Positions 31,460 through 42,697 are shown, counted from the stretch's first letter. The stretch: 64,000 nucleotides of DNA from Murinocardiopsis flavida (GCF_003014485.1 NZ_PYGA01000006.1:1-64000); one strand, 5' to 3'. The notes: generated from the sequence alone by a model not told the origin. Program-made: numbers and translations.

Positions 31460-33220
31460 TCAGGTCCGGACGACGGCGAACGAGCGGGCGGCGAGCCGCA
31501 CCCCTCCGTCGACCGGTTCGGCGGCACCCCGCGCCAGCAGCACGGCGGTGGCCGGGCGGTCGAGTGCCGCGACGGCGTCCTCCGGGCGCAGGTTGCACAC
31601 CACCCGCAGGCCGCCCCGGTGCAGGGTGAGGACGCGGCCGTCGGGGGCCGCGTCGACCACGAAGCGGTCCAACCGGGGGTCGGACAGCTCGGCGTGGGTG
31701 CGGCGCAGCGCTATGAGGTCGCGGTAGGTGGCGAGCATCGCGGCGTGCGGGGCGCGCCCCGGCTCGGACCAGTCCAGCACCGACGCGTCGCGGGTGGCCG
31801 GGTCCATGGGGTCGGGGATGTCGGCCGCGCCCCACCCGTGCGCGGCGAACTCGCGCCGCCGCCCGCGGCGCACCGCGTCGGCGAGACCGGGGTCGGGGAA
31901 GGACGCGAAGAACCGCCACGGGGTCCCCGCCGCCCACTCCTCCCCCATGAACAGCATGGGCGTGTACGGCGAGCACAGCAGGAGGGCGGCGCCGCACGCC
32001 AGCAGGCCGGGGTCGGTGGCGGCCGCCATGCGGTCGCCGGTGGCGCGGTTGCCGATCTGGTCGTGGTTCTGGAGGGACGCGACGAACCTGCTGCCGGGGA
32101 TGCGCCGCCGTTCCACCGGCGCCCCGTGGGTCCGGCGGCGGAACGACGAGTAGGTGCCCGCGTGCAGGAACGCGTGCTCCAGTGTGTGGGCGAGCACGCC
32201 CGGCCCGGCGAAGTCGGCGTAGTAGCCGCCGTCCTCGCCGGTCAGTGCCGCGTGCAGGGCGTGGTGCAGGTCGTCGCACCACTGCGCGGTCATGCCGAGC
32301 CCGCCCGCCTCGCGCGCGGTGACCGTGCGCGGGTCGTTGCGGTCCGATTCGGCGATGAGCGACAGGGGGCGGCGCAGTGCGGCCGACAGCACCGCGACCT
32401 CGTCGGCGAGCCCCGCGAGGACGGGGGTGGCGCGCTCGTCGTGCAGCGCGTGCACGGCGTCCAGGCGCAGGCCGTCGAGGTGGAAGTCGCGCAGCATGCC
32501 GAGTGCGTTGCCAATGACGAAGGCGCGCACCTCGTCGGAGTCCTCGCCGTCGAGGTTGAGCGACGGGCCCCAGGCGTTCTCGCCGCCGAAGTACGGGCCG
32601 AACCGGGGCAGGTAGGCGCCCGACGGGCCGAGGTGGTTGTAGACCACGTCGAGCAGGACGCCCAGGCCGCGCGCGTGGCAGGCGTCCACGAACCGCTTGA
32701 AGCCGTCGGGCCCGCCGTAGGGCTCGTGGACCGCGCCCCACAGGACGCCGTCGTAGCCCCAGCCGTGCCGCCCGTCGAACGCGTTGACCGGCATCACCTC
32801 CACCAGGTCGACGCCCAGGCCGACGAGGTGGTCGAGGCGGTCGGCCGCGGCGTCGAAGGTGCCCTCGGCGGTGAAGGTGCCGATGTGCAGCTCGTAGATG
32901 ACGGATCCGGCGCACTGCCGCCCCGTCCAGACGGTGTCGCCCCAGCGGTAGGCGGTGTGGTCGTAGCGGCGCGACGGCGCGTGCACCCCGCTGGGCTGAT
33001 GGGCCGAGCGGGGGTCGGGGAGCGGGGTGGGGTCGTCGTCCAGCAGGAACCCGTAGTCGGCGCCCGGGGCGGGGCCGGAGTCGAGGTGCCACCAGCCGGC
33101 GTCGTCGCGGGACATGGGGCTGACGTCGCCGTCGATCCAGGCGCGGACCCGCCGCGGCAGGGGCGCCCACACGTGCAGGCCGGGCTCGCCCAGCGGCGGC
33201 GGTCCGAAAGTCGCAGTCAC
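31460..33220 (-). CDS. treZ: Malto-oligosyltrehalose trehalohydrolase
   Basis: A 586-residue GH13 enzyme that releases trehalose from maltooligosyl trehalose. It has the N-terminal domain (LHVWAPLPRRVRAWI) and the TreZ run IYELHIGTFTAEGTFDAAAD, then MPVNAFDGRHGWGYDGVLWG. The catalytic nucleophile lies in LDGLRLDAVHAL near residue 250 and the acid in SLIAESDRND near 290. Also present is SRFVASLQNHDQIGNRATGD. The start is GTG. It belongs with treY and glgX but is separated from them by four unrelated genes, two of them on the other strand. Confidence 0.95.
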   Translation of the reverse strand: MTATFGPPPLGEPGLHVWAPLPRRVRAWIDGDVSPMSRDDAGWWHLDSGPAPGADYGFLLDDDPTPLPDPRSAHQPSGVHAPSRRYDHTAYRWGDTVWTGRQCAGSVIYELHIGTFTAEGTFDAAADRLDHLVGLGVDLVEVMPVNAFDGRHGWGYDGVLWGAVHEPYGGPDGFKRFVDACHARGLGVLLDVVYNHLGPSGAYLPRFGPYFGGENAWGPSLNLDGEDSDEVRAFVIGNALGMLRDFHLDGLRLDAVHALHDERATPVLAGLADEVAVLSAALRRPLSLIAESDRNDPRTVTAREAGGLGMTAQWCDDLHHALHAALTGEDGGYYADFAGPGVLAHTLEHAFLHAGTYSSFRRRTHGAPVERRRIPGSRFVASLQNHDQIGNRATGDRMAAATDPGLLACGAALLLCSPYTPMLFMGEEWAAGTPWRFFASFPDPGLADAVRRGRRREFAAHGWGAADIPDPMDPATRDASVLDWSEPGRAPHAAMLATYRDLIALRRTHAELSDPRLDRFVVDAAPDGRVLTLHRGGLRVVCNLRPEDAVAALDRPATAVLLARGAAEPVDGGVRLAARSFAVVRT

Positions 33221-33250
33221 ACGCGTGGACCTACCCGCCCGGCCGGGGAC

Positions 33251-34144
33251 CTACCGCCGGCGCAGGGGCCGGTACACGGCGACGGAGAACGAGGCGGTGA
33301 CCGGCATCGGCGCAGGCAGTTCCGCCACGCGACGGTCCAACTCGGCGGGGTCGACGTGGCGGGCGCTCGGCCCCATGGCGACCACCGCGGCCGCGTCGGA
33401 GCGGTCCAGCAGCAGCGGCACGTCGACCCGGCGGGACTCCCCGGCGGTGAAGTGCCCGCCGAGGCCTTCGGCTAGCCGCTCGTCCTTGGCGGGGTCGACC
33501 TCGATCAGGCCGAGCGGAGCGCGGAGTTCCGCGAGGTGCCGCACTGTCGGCGTGGCCACGATCAGCGCGCCGCCGGGGTTCAGGACCCGGTGGAACTCTG
33601 GCGCGTTGCGCGGGGCGAACACGTTGAGCAGCACCGTTGCCGCGCCGTCGCGCAGCGGCAGCCGCCGCCACACGTCGCAGCCCACTGCGCCCGACCGGGG
33701 GTGCGCCTTCGCGGCGCGGCGCAGCGCGTAGCGGGACACGTCGGCCGCGACGCCCACGGACTCGGGCCGGTCGTCGAGCACGCGGCCCAGGTAGTACCCG
33801 GTGCCCGCGCCGAGGTCCGCCACCAGCCCGGCGCCGCCCGCGGCCGTGCGGGCGGCTTCGGCGAGGGTGTCGGCGAGTGGCGCGTAGTGCCCGCTGGCCT
33901 GGAACCCGGCCCTTGCCTGGACCATGGCGGCGCTGTCGCCGGTACCCGCCGCGCGGTGCCCGGTGAGCAGGTTGGCGTAGCCCTCGCGCGCGACGTCGAA
34001 GGAGTGCCCGGCGGCGCAGCGCAGCGCGTTGCCTGCGGCGTCGAGCGCCGCACCGCAGTGCGTGCAGCCGAGCGCGCGCAGCACAGCAGGGGGCATCCGC
34101 AGCCGGTCGAGGACCGGAGGGCGTTCGTCGCTGGTGGTCGCCAT
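33251..34144 (-). CDS. RlmA-type 23S rRNA guanine-N1 methyltransferase
   Basis: A 297-residue protein. The N-terminal zinc knuckle is visible as LGCTHCGAALDAAG then LRCAAGHSFDVAREGYANLL. The Rossmann domain has LVADLGAGTGYYLGRVLDD and TVLLNVFAPRNAPEFHRVLN. This layout is that of RlmA(I)/RlmA(II)/TlrB, which methylate G745 or G748 of 23S rRNA; the latter can reduce sensitivity to tylosin-like macrolides. Which nucleotide is used cannot be told here. It lies 30 bases before the treZ start on the same strand and may be co-transcribed with it. Confidence 0.85.
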   Translation of the reverse strand: MATTSDERPPVLDRLRMPPAVLRALGCTHCGAALDAAGNALRCAAGHSFDVAREGYANLLTGHRAAGTGDSAAMVQARAGFQASGHYAPLADTLAEAARTAAGGAGLVADLGAGTGYYLGRVLDDRPESVGVAADVSRYALRRAAKAHPRSGAVGCDVWRRLPLRDGAATVLLNVFAPRNAPEFHRVLNPGGALIVATPTVRHLAELRAPLGLIEVDPAKDERLAEGLGGHFTAGESRRVDVPLLLDRSDAAAVVAMGPSARHVDPAELDRRVAELPAPMPVTASFSVAVYRPLRRR

Positions 34145-34211
34145 GATCGCCGCCCAGCCTAGCCGCCCCGGGCACAGCGGCGGCGTCGGCGGCGCGCTCG
34201 CAGCGGTCAAG

Positions 34212-34500
34212 GGCACACGCGAGGTGATGGCCGCTCAACCGCCCAACCGCGCGCCAGAGGAATGGCCGAGTCGACCCGGCACGCACACGACGTCATCGCC
34301 GCACATCCGCCCACCCGTGCCCCGAGGGGGCGGCCGCGGCGAGTGGCGAGGTGGCCTCAGTGTCCCGCGGCGCACGCGACGTGATGGCCACTCAACCGGA
34401 CACCCGCGCCCCGGCGGGGCACTCACGGCGACCCGGCACGCACACGACGTCATCGCCGCTCAACCGCCCAACCGCGCGCCAACGGTGCGCTCATGGCGGT
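34212..34500. repeat. Four degenerate tandem copies of a 66-93 bp unit
   Basis: Units start near 34212, 34278, 34369 and 34435. Each carries GGCACGCACACGACGTCAT or a close variant, followed by CGCCGCTCAACCGCCCAACC or a variant. Copies 2 and 4 share GACGTCATC. Copies 1 and 3 read GAGGTGATGG and GACGTGATGG. The block fills most of the space between the methyltransferase start and the lipoprotein gene. No gene was recognised in it. Confidence 0.7.
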
Positions 34501-34562
34501 CGGGGACGCACGCACCGTTGCCGAACCGATACGTTCCGGTGCAAACCGGAGGCGTCCGCGGG

Positions 34563-36008
34563 GTGTCATACGGGGGACATTCGCCCCATCTCGCCAATCC
34601 GGAGGCTCCCATCCACCGCGCCACAACGACCGCCGCCACGACCGCAGCCGCCGTCCTCCTCCTCGCCGCGTGCGGCGCGCCACCGCAAGCGGGCGACCTC
34701 GCGTCCGGGGCGTCCTCCGCGAAGGTGCCCAAGGGCGACGGCAGCAGCCTCCCCGACGACTACAACGGCGACGGTCTCCCCGACCACGCCATCGAAGGGG
34801 CGCAGGGCGACCAGGAGACCGGCGAGCGCTACGTCGGCGCCGTGTTCGGCGGCAAGCAAGGGCTCGACGGCGAGCAGCGCGTCGTCCTCACGCGCGAGGC
34901 GCTGGGCCTGCCCGCTCCCGGCGAGGACGACCCCGGCTCGCTCACCATCCGCGACTCCGCCGACCTCGACGGCGACGGCTTCGCCGACCTGCTCATCGAC
35001 GCCGACGGCGCGTACGTGGTGTGGGGCGGCCCCGAGGGCCTCGCCGGGAAGGCGCAGGCGCTCCCCGCGTTCGACGGCAAGACCGCCAACGACATGCTCG
35101 CCGTGTCCACCGCTGTCGCCGACTTCGACGGCGACGGCGCCACCGACATCGCGGTGCTCGACCAGATCCAGGGCAGCCCCCAGGAGGACTTCGAGACCGC
35201 GTACCTGCGCGGCCCCTTCGACCGCGACGGCAAGCCTTCCGAGACCGCCGACCTCACGCTGCCCGACGACGCCCAGGACGCCGATCTCGCCCCCATCGAC
35301 GCCGACGGCGACAAGGCCATCGACCTCGCACTCGTCCGCAACAACGACGAATCGCCGGCACGCCACCTGGTGCTGCGCTCGGGCTCCAGCGGCCCGGCCG
35401 AAGAGGAGCTCGGCGACACCCCGCCCGGGCACGCCTACGCCACGGGCGACTTCGACAAGGACGGCACCCGCGACCTGCTGATCGGCGCGAACGGCATCCC
35501 CAACAACGAGAACCCCAACGACCCCGACGACCCCGAGCTGCACCCGGGCTACGTCGACTTCTACTCCGGCGCCGACGGCTTCGCCAAGGGCGAGCCCGTG
35601 CGCATCACCCGCGACACCCCCGGTGTGCCGGGCAAGGCGGCCGACTCCGACGGGTTCGGCAACGGGCTGCTGGTCGGCGACGTCAACGGCGACGGCTACG
35701 ACGACGCCGCGGTGTTCACCGGCACCGGCTTCTCCCCCGACTCCGTGAACGTCCTGCTGGGCGGCCCCGACGGACTGACGGGCAAGGGCGCGGCGAACCT
35801 GCCCCTGCCCGACGCCCCGGCGGGCGACCTCGGCTTCTGGGACCAGCTCAACCTGCGCGACTACGACGGCGACGACCGCTCCGACCTCCTCCTCGGCACC
35901 GAGGCCCCGGGCCGCGGCAACGCCTACAACGAGTACGCCGTGCACGCGGGCACGCCCGACGGCGTCACCGCAGAGCCGAGCCAGGAGTTCAGCACCAAGG
36001 ACTTCTGA
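34563..36008 (+). CDS. FG-GAP/VCBS beta-propeller lipoprotein
   Basis: A secreted lipoprotein of about 465-480 residues. The signal TTAATTAAAVLLLAACGAPP has a lipobox with the acylated Cys. Seven integrin-like calcium loops follow: DYNGDGLPDHAI, DLDGDGFADLLI, DFDGDGATDIAV, DADGDKAIDLAL, DFDKDGTRDLLI, DVNGDGYDDAAV and DYDGDDRSDLLL, one per propeller blade. The start is a puzzle. A perfect GGAGG (34601-34605) stands five bases before ATC at 34611, in frame just ahead of the signal peptide. The first ordinary start is GTG 34563. It probably binds ligands or other surface proteins. It interrupts the trehalose genes. Confidence 0.85.
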   Translation: MSYGGHSPHLANPEAPIHRATTTAATTAAAVLLLAACGAPPQAGDLASGASSAKVPKGDGSSLPDDYNGDGLPDHAIEGAQGDQETGERYVGAVFGGKQGLDGEQRVVLTREALGLPAPGEDDPGSLTIRDSADLDGDGFADLLIDADGAYVVWGGPEGLAGKAQALPAFDGKTANDMLAVSTAVADFDGDGATDIAVLDQIQGSPQEDFETAYLRGPFDRDGKPSETADLTLPDDAQDADLAPIDADGDKAIDLALVRNNDESPARHLVLRSGSSGPAEEELGDTPPGHAYATGDFDKDGTRDLLIGANGIPNNENPNDPDDPELHPGYVDFYSGADGFAKGEPVRITRDTPGVPGKAADSDGFGNGLLVGDVNGDGYDDAAVFTGTGFSPDSVNVLLGGPDGLTGKGAANLPLPDAPAGDLGFWDQLNLRDYDGDDRSDLLLGTEAPGRGNAYNEYAVHAGTPDGVTAEPSQEFSTKDF

Positions 36009-36026
36009 CGCGGCCCCGCGCCCGGC

Positions 36027-36052
36027 GTCAAGAACCGGCAGAGGTTCTTGAC
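36027..36052 (+). terminator. Hairpin terminator after the lipoprotein gene
   Basis: GTCAAGAACC at 36027-36036 pairs perfectly with GGTTCTTGAC at 36043-36052 around a six-base loop, 18 bases after the stop codon. Confidence 0.75.
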
Positions 36053-36076
36053 GGCCCGGGTCCGGGTCCGCCGCCA

Positions 36077-36127
36077 CGCCCCTGCCGCGCCGGAGCGCGA
36101 TCGTCGCGAAGCGGCGCGGCAGGGGCG
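36077..36127. terminator. Second, longer hairpin downstream of the lipoprotein gene
   Basis: A 16-base stem (36077-36092 with 36112-36127) is perfect. Its loop contains a further small stem (CGCGA/TCGCG). It follows the first terminator by 24 bases and backs it up. It may equally be a repeat-type palindrome. Confidence 0.65.
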
Positions 36128-36301
36128 ACCTCGCACGCCGGCTTGCGGACCCTCGCCCGAGTTCCACTGGGCGATCATTGCGGAGCACGCGCAGCAGAGA
36201 CGACGGGCGCTTGCTCAGCCTCCGCACTCCCGACGGCAGGAATTCCTTTGCGGGGTACGCGGAAGCGGCGGCGCGCGGAGTTTCAAGGTAGATTAAAAGT
36301 C

Positions 36302-36787
36302 ATGGACGCTTTGCCGGAGGCGCCGTTCTCCGAACTCATCAACAAGCCGAAAGCGACAGTCGCCCGGCTCAACCGGACTCCTGGGCACGCCCTCCGGCTG
36401 CGACGCCGCAGCGAGGCGGATCTCATCCTCATCCAGGAGGAGGAGAACAGCACTCGAACGGCAATGGTCAATACCGCCATGCGGTTCCTCGCCGAGTTGA
36501 TGGACGGCGACCACGCCACGCGCACCGCCGCCGCGAAGGCGGCCGAGAAGGTCTTCCCGTGGATCCGGTTCCTCCCTGCCGGCGACGTGGAGGCGTTCCT
36601 CGACCAACTGGCCGAGGTCTTGCGCGCCACAGAGCAGCTCAACACCCACGCCCCAGTCCTACAGTTGGTCGTCGACTGGCAGCACACAGCCGAGATCCAT
36701 GCCGACCCCGAACTTCTGGCGGCCCTCACGCGTAGTGAGGACGGCGACTTCGGGCCTGTTCCTCCCCCGCCGGGTTACGAACGATGA
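36302..36787 (+). CDS. Antitoxin-like protein (prevent-host-death type)
   Basis: A 161-residue protein whose start resembles Phd/YefM-type antitoxins: FSELINKPKATVARLNRTPG, then LRLRRRSEADLILIQEE. The rest is helical (TAMRFLAELMDGDHATRTAA). The stop overlaps the start of the next gene (ATGA), the normal order antitoxin-toxin. In actinomycetes this longer antitoxin accompanies a RelE-like toxin of the type seen next. Because that toxin is frameshifted, the antitoxin may now be free of a partner. The promoter lies in the A+T-richer stretch just upstream (AGGTAGATTAAAAGTC). Confidence 0.75.
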   Translation: MDALPEAPFSELINKPKATVARLNRTPGHALRLRRRSEADLILIQEEENSTRTAMVNTAMRFLAELMDGDHATRTAAAKAAEKVFPWIRFLPAGDVEAFLDQLAEVLRATEQLNTHAPVLQLVVDWQHTAEIHADPELLAALTRSEDGDFGPVPPPPGYER

Positions 36788-37154
36788 GTCCGAAGCGTGG
36801 CGAGCGGGTGGCTCCGCCACCCGCCCCAGAACAGTGGGATGTCTACTTCCTCACCAGCGGCGCGGTCAAAGGCTGGGACGAACTCTGCTCGCAGGCCCCG
36901 GAAATACCCTCCTCGCATGGCAGATCCTTCGAGAGGACCCGCTTCCTCGGACTTCGACACGTCGACAGCACCAATTGCGCGGTGGCCTCGCGACCAAGTG
37001 CGTCAAAGGGGAGTCGCTCCCCCAATGGCAGCTCGAAGTGACCGGGGGCGGCCGGATCTGGTACGCCGTCGACGAAGGCCGCCGCCTGGTCTGGATCAGC
37101 CTCGCAGGCCCCGGGCATCCGAGGGCCACCGACCGCACCGCTCGCGCCCGCTGA
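36784..37154 (+). pseudogene. RelE-like toxin gene with a single-base frameshift
   Basis: The first frame reads MSPKRGERVAPPPAPEQWDV, FLTSGAVKGWDELCSQAP. From about position 36898 the homology moves to another frame: GNTLLAWQILREDPL, STRRQHQLRGGLATKCVKGE, then SLPQWQLEVTGGGRIWYAVD and EGRRLVWISLAGPGHP. Joined together these give a complete toxin of about 123 residues. Restoring one G in GCCCCGGAAAT would repair it. The family cuts mRNA on the ribosome. Either the toxin is genuinely dead or the base was missed in sequencing. Its end is two bases from the convergent treY stop. Confidence 0.75.
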
Positions 37155-37156
37155 GG

Positions 37157-39493
37157 TCAGTCGCGGGTGAGCAGGGCGACCGGGTAGCGGGCGAGGAGGT
37201 CGGCCAGTGCCGGGGCGGTGAAACCGTCCGAGCGGTCGGGGGCGAGGGTGTGGCCGGTGAGCAGGTCGCGCCACTCCCCTGCCCCGCCGGGCAGCGGGAG
37301 CCGGGTGCCGCGCCAACCGCCCGCTGCGGCCAGTCCCATGGGCAGCCGGACCGCCACGGCCACCGTGTCGCAGCGGGGCCCTCGCGCGAACGACAGCACG
37401 TGTCCGGCCGCGGGGCCCGTTGCCGCGAGCGGGCGGTACCCGCTGAGGTCGCGGTCGCGGCGCAGGTGCAGGGCCTGCCGTAGGACGTGCATCTTCACCG
37501 CGCCACTGCGGTCGATTTCGGGCAGCCAGCCGTCCTCCAGCCGGGCGAGCACCGCCTCGCGTTCGGCGAAGTCGACCGGGCGGCGGTTGTCGGGGTCGAC
37601 CAGGGACAGGTCCCACAGCTCGGTGCCCTGGTACACGTCGGGCACACCGGGGCCGAGCACCTGCACGAGCTTCTGCCCCAGCGCGTTGGACCAGCCGGGC
37701 GCCTCGATCCGCGCGGCGAACGCCGCAACCTCCGCGCCGACCCCGTCCGCGCCGAGGATCCGCTGGGGCCACGCCGCGACCTCCGCCTCGAACGCCGGGT
37801 CCGGGTCGGTCCAGGAGGTCCGCAGCTTCGCCTCTTTCGCGGCCTTGCCCAGGTACGCGGCGAGCCGTTCGGCGCTGATGGGCCACGCCCCCAGCAGGGT
37901 CTGCCAGGCGAGCAGGTCGAGCGACGGCTCGCTCAGCCCGGCGGCGGCGCTCCACCGCCGCACCGCGACCGCGAACTCCGCCGGGATCTCCGCCAGCACC
38001 GCGAGGCGGGCGCGCACGTCCTCGGCGCGCTTGGTGTCGTGCGTCGACAGCGCGGTCATGGTGTGCGGCCAGGACGCCTCCCGCTCGGCGGCGCGCGCGT
38101 GGAACTCGGCCGGCGCGACCCCGAACAGGTCGGGCGATCCGCCCACCTCGTTGAGCGCGGCGCAGCGGGTGTACCGGTAGAACGCGGTGTCCTCGGTGCC
38201 CTTGGCGACCACCATGCCGCTGGTCTGCTGGACGCGCCGGGCCGGCTCGCCCCGCTCATCGGCGCGGACGGCGGCGTCGATGGCGGCGAGCTCGGCCGCG
38301 AGGTCCGGGCGGCGCGCGGTGGCGCCCGCCACGGCCGCCGCCCAGTCCGGTTCCCCCTCGGGCAGGTAGCTGCGGTACGGGACGAAGGACGTCAGAAGCG
38401 CCGCGACGGCGTCCTCGCCTCGCTCCCGCGGGGCATCGGGCAGCAGCGCGGCGATGCGGCGCACCTCCGCCACCAGGACGTTCTCGGCGATCTGCGTGCG
38501 CGCCTGCGCGGTGACCGCCGCGTAGTCGGTGGCGGCCCCCAACTCCCCTGCGAGTTCGGTGAGCGGCGCCTCGCCGCCCGGGTCGACGAACACCCCGCAC
38601 ACCTCGCGCAGCGCGTCGTAGCCGGTGGTGCCGTCGACCGGCCAGGAAGCGGGCAGCGCCTCGCCGGGGTGCAGGATCTTCTCCACCACGATCCACCCGC
38701 CGAAGCGCGCGCGCAGCCGCCGCAGGTAGCCGCCGGGGTCGGCCAGGCCGTCGGGGTGGTCGATCCGCAGCCCGTCGACGTCGCCCGCAGCGGCCCACCG
38801 CAGGATCTCGGCGTGGGTGGCGTCGAACACCGCGGGGTCCTCCACCCGCACCCCGGCGAGCGTGGTGACGTCGAAGAACCGGCGGTAGCCAAGTTCGGTG
38901 TCGCCGCGCCGCCACGACACCAGCCGGTAGTGCTGGCGCTCGTGCACCAGCAGCGGGTCGTCACCGGGGGCGCAGGTGCCGGGAGCGAGCGGGTAGCGGT
39001 GCTCGTGGTAGGTCAGGCAGCCGTCGGCGATGCCGAGGAGGTCCAGTTCGGCGCGGCCGTCGTCGCCGTCGTCACCGAGGACGGGCAGCAGCAGGGGGCC
39101 GCGCGCGAAGTCGATGTCGAAGCAGCGGGCGAAGCGCGACCCCGGCCCGTTGCGCAGGACGTCCCACCACCACGGGTTCGCGGCGGGCTCGGCGACCGAC
39201 ATGTGGTTGGGCACGATGTCGGCGACCAGGCCCAAGCCCGCCGCGCGCACCCGCGCCACCAAGGCGGCGCGGCCGGACTCGCCGCCCAGGACGTCGGCGA
39301 CCCGCGTGGGGTCGACGACGTCGTAGCCGTGCTGGGAGCCCGGCGCCGCGGCCAGGATCGGCGACGCGTACACGGCGCCCACCCCGAGGCGCCGCAGGTA
39401 GTCGACCCGGCCCGCGGCGTCGTCGAGGGTGAACCCGGGCCGCAACTGCACCCGGTAGGTGGATGCCGGCGGGGCCTCCGCACGATCGCTCAT
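37157..39493 (-). CDS. treY: Malto-oligosyltrehalose synthase
   Basis: A 778-residue GH13 enzyme that turns the reducing end of maltodextrins into a trehalose linkage. It shows STYRVQLRPGFTLDDAAGRV, LGVGAVYASPILAAAPGSQH and LVADIVPNHMSVAEPAANPW. The nucleophile lies in DGLRIDHPDGLADPGGYLRR near residue 241 and the acid in GGWIVVEKIL near 271. The segments TSGMVVAKGTEDTAFYRYTR and MTALSTHDTKRAEDVRAR are also diagnostic. I chose the inner ATG (MSDRAEAPP). It lies 51 bases downstream of glgX and is probably in one operon with it. Confidence 0.95.
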   Translation of the reverse strand: MSDRAEAPPASTYRVQLRPGFTLDDAAGRVDYLRRLGVGAVYASPILAAAPGSQHGYDVVDPTRVADVLGGESGRAALVARVRAAGLGLVADIVPNHMSVAEPAANPWWWDVLRNGPGSRFARCFDIDFARGPLLLPVLGDDGDDGRAELDLLGIADGCLTYHEHRYPLAPGTCAPGDDPLLVHERQHYRLVSWRRGDTELGYRRFFDVTTLAGVRVEDPAVFDATHAEILRWAAAGDVDGLRIDHPDGLADPGGYLRRLRARFGGWIVVEKILHPGEALPASWPVDGTTGYDALREVCGVFVDPGGEAPLTELAGELGAATDYAAVTAQARTQIAENVLVAEVRRIAALLPDAPRERGEDAVAALLTSFVPYRSYLPEGEPDWAAAVAGATARRPDLAAELAAIDAAVRADERGEPARRVQQTSGMVVAKGTEDTAFYRYTRCAALNEVGGSPDLFGVAPAEFHARAAEREASWPHTMTALSTHDTKRAEDVRARLAVLAEIPAEFAVAVRRWSAAAGLSEPSLDLLAWQTLLGAWPISAERLAAYLGKAAKEAKLRTSWTDPDPAFEAEVAAWPQRILGADGVGAEVAAFAARIEAPGWSNALGQKLVQVLGPGVPDVYQGTELWDLSLVDPDNRRPVDFAEREAVLARLEDGWLPEIDRSGAVKMHVLRQALHLRRDRDLSGYRPLAATGPAAGHVLSFARGPRCDTVAVAVRLPMGLAAAGGWRGTRLPLPGGAGEWRDLLTGHTLAPDRSDGFTAPALADLLARYPVALLTRD

Positions 39494-39544
39494 TGGGGGA
39501 TCACGTGCCCCGATGGGCACCCGCTAATCCACCGTCATCCGGCG

Positions 39545-41728
<2,184 letters not shown>

Positions 41729-41925
41729 GGTCGTGCTCCTTAGTTGTGACGGCGATCCGCGGCCCGTTCGGCCCGGCGCCCGGAAAAGGGTGCGTGTCCC
41801 GGGCGGGCACGGGGATCGATGATTCAGCCTAGAGCCCCGGCCCTGACCGTGGCAGAGGTTCGCGCAACGGCGTGTCCCCGCCCATGTCCTGGCTAGGCTT
41901 TGGGGCACAGCCGAAAACAACCGGC

Positions 41926-42040
41926 GCGAATCCATCCGCCGAATACCACTCACCCGAATCCGCCCGCCGAGAACCACCCGCCCGAATCCACCCGCCCGAA
42001 TCCACCCGCCCGAATCCACCGGCCCGAATCCGCCCGTCCG
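41926..42040. repeat. Minisatellite with 15-bp CCGAATCCACCCGCC units
   Basis: About seven imperfect units of CCGAATCCACCCGCC and variants (CCGAATCCGCCCG, AGAACCACCCGCC) run head to tail just before the aroQ start. The block makes up a third of the 326-base glgX-aroQ spacer and lies where the aroQ promoter and leader should be, so length changes could affect expression. Confidence 0.8.
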
Positions 42041-42054
42041 AGAGGTCGTCCGCG

Positions 42055-42519
42055 TTGTCCGCCGCAGCCGCCGCCCCGCGCCCCGCAGTCCTGCTCCTGC
42101 ACGGGCCCAACCTCAACCTGCTCGGCGAGCGCGACCCCGCCCAGTACGGCACCACCACGCTGGCCGACATCGAGAAGCGGGTCACCAACCTCGGCGCGGA
42201 CTTGGGCGCCGATGTGGTGTGCGCGCAGAGCAACCACGAGGGTGTCCTCGTGGAGCAGGTGCACGCCGCGCGGTCGATGGCGGGGATCGTCCTCAACCCC
42301 GGCGCGTTCGCGCACTACAGCATCGCGCTGCGCGACGCCGTCGACGCGGTCGACGTGCCGTGTGTCGAGATCCACATCTCCAATGTGCACGCCCGCGAGG
42401 AGTTCCGGCACAGATCGGTCATCGCGCCGGTCGCGCAGGGCTACATCTCCGGATTCGGCGTCGACGGCTACGATCTGGCGCTGCGCGGGGTGCTCCTGCG
42501 CGCGGCCGGGACGCGCTGA
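42055..42519 (+). CDS. aroQ: Type II 3-dehydroquinate dehydratase
   Basis: A 154-residue enzyme of the shikimate pathway that converts 3-dehydroquinate to 3-dehydroshikimate and forms dodecamers. The motifs are complete: LLLHGPNLNLLGERDPAQYG with the catalytic Tyr and Arg loop, VVCAQSNHEGVLVEQVH, IVLNPGAFAHYSIALRDAV and VEIHISNVHAREEFRHRS with the catalytic His. The TTG at 42055 is preferred, as the upstream open frame consists of the minisatellite. GAGAGG lies a suitable distance before it. Confidence 0.93.
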   Translation: MSAAAAAPRPAVLLLHGPNLNLLGERDPAQYGTTTLADIEKRVTNLGADLGADVVCAQSNHEGVLVEQVHAARSMAGIVLNPGAFAHYSIALRDAVDAVDVPCVEIHISNVHAREEFRHRSVIAPVAQGYISGFGVDGYDLALRGVLLRAAGTR

Positions 42520-42697
42520 CCCCGGCGCCGCCGCGACGCGCCCGGACCCCGCACTGCGACACCCCCGGTTCACGTGACGTCCGCCAGTTGTTAGGTTCTT
42601 CGACGGTGTCCGTGCACCGTTCACCACACCCGACCACCGTCGAACGCCCGTGCCCGCACTGGCGCACCCGGCGTCTCGCAAGGAGGAGCAAGCCAAC

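Noticed and set aside
34212-34500. Possible origin or iteron cluster
   Set aside because: There is no replication gene and no A+T-rich melting region. The units are too degenerate, so it is reported only as a repeat.
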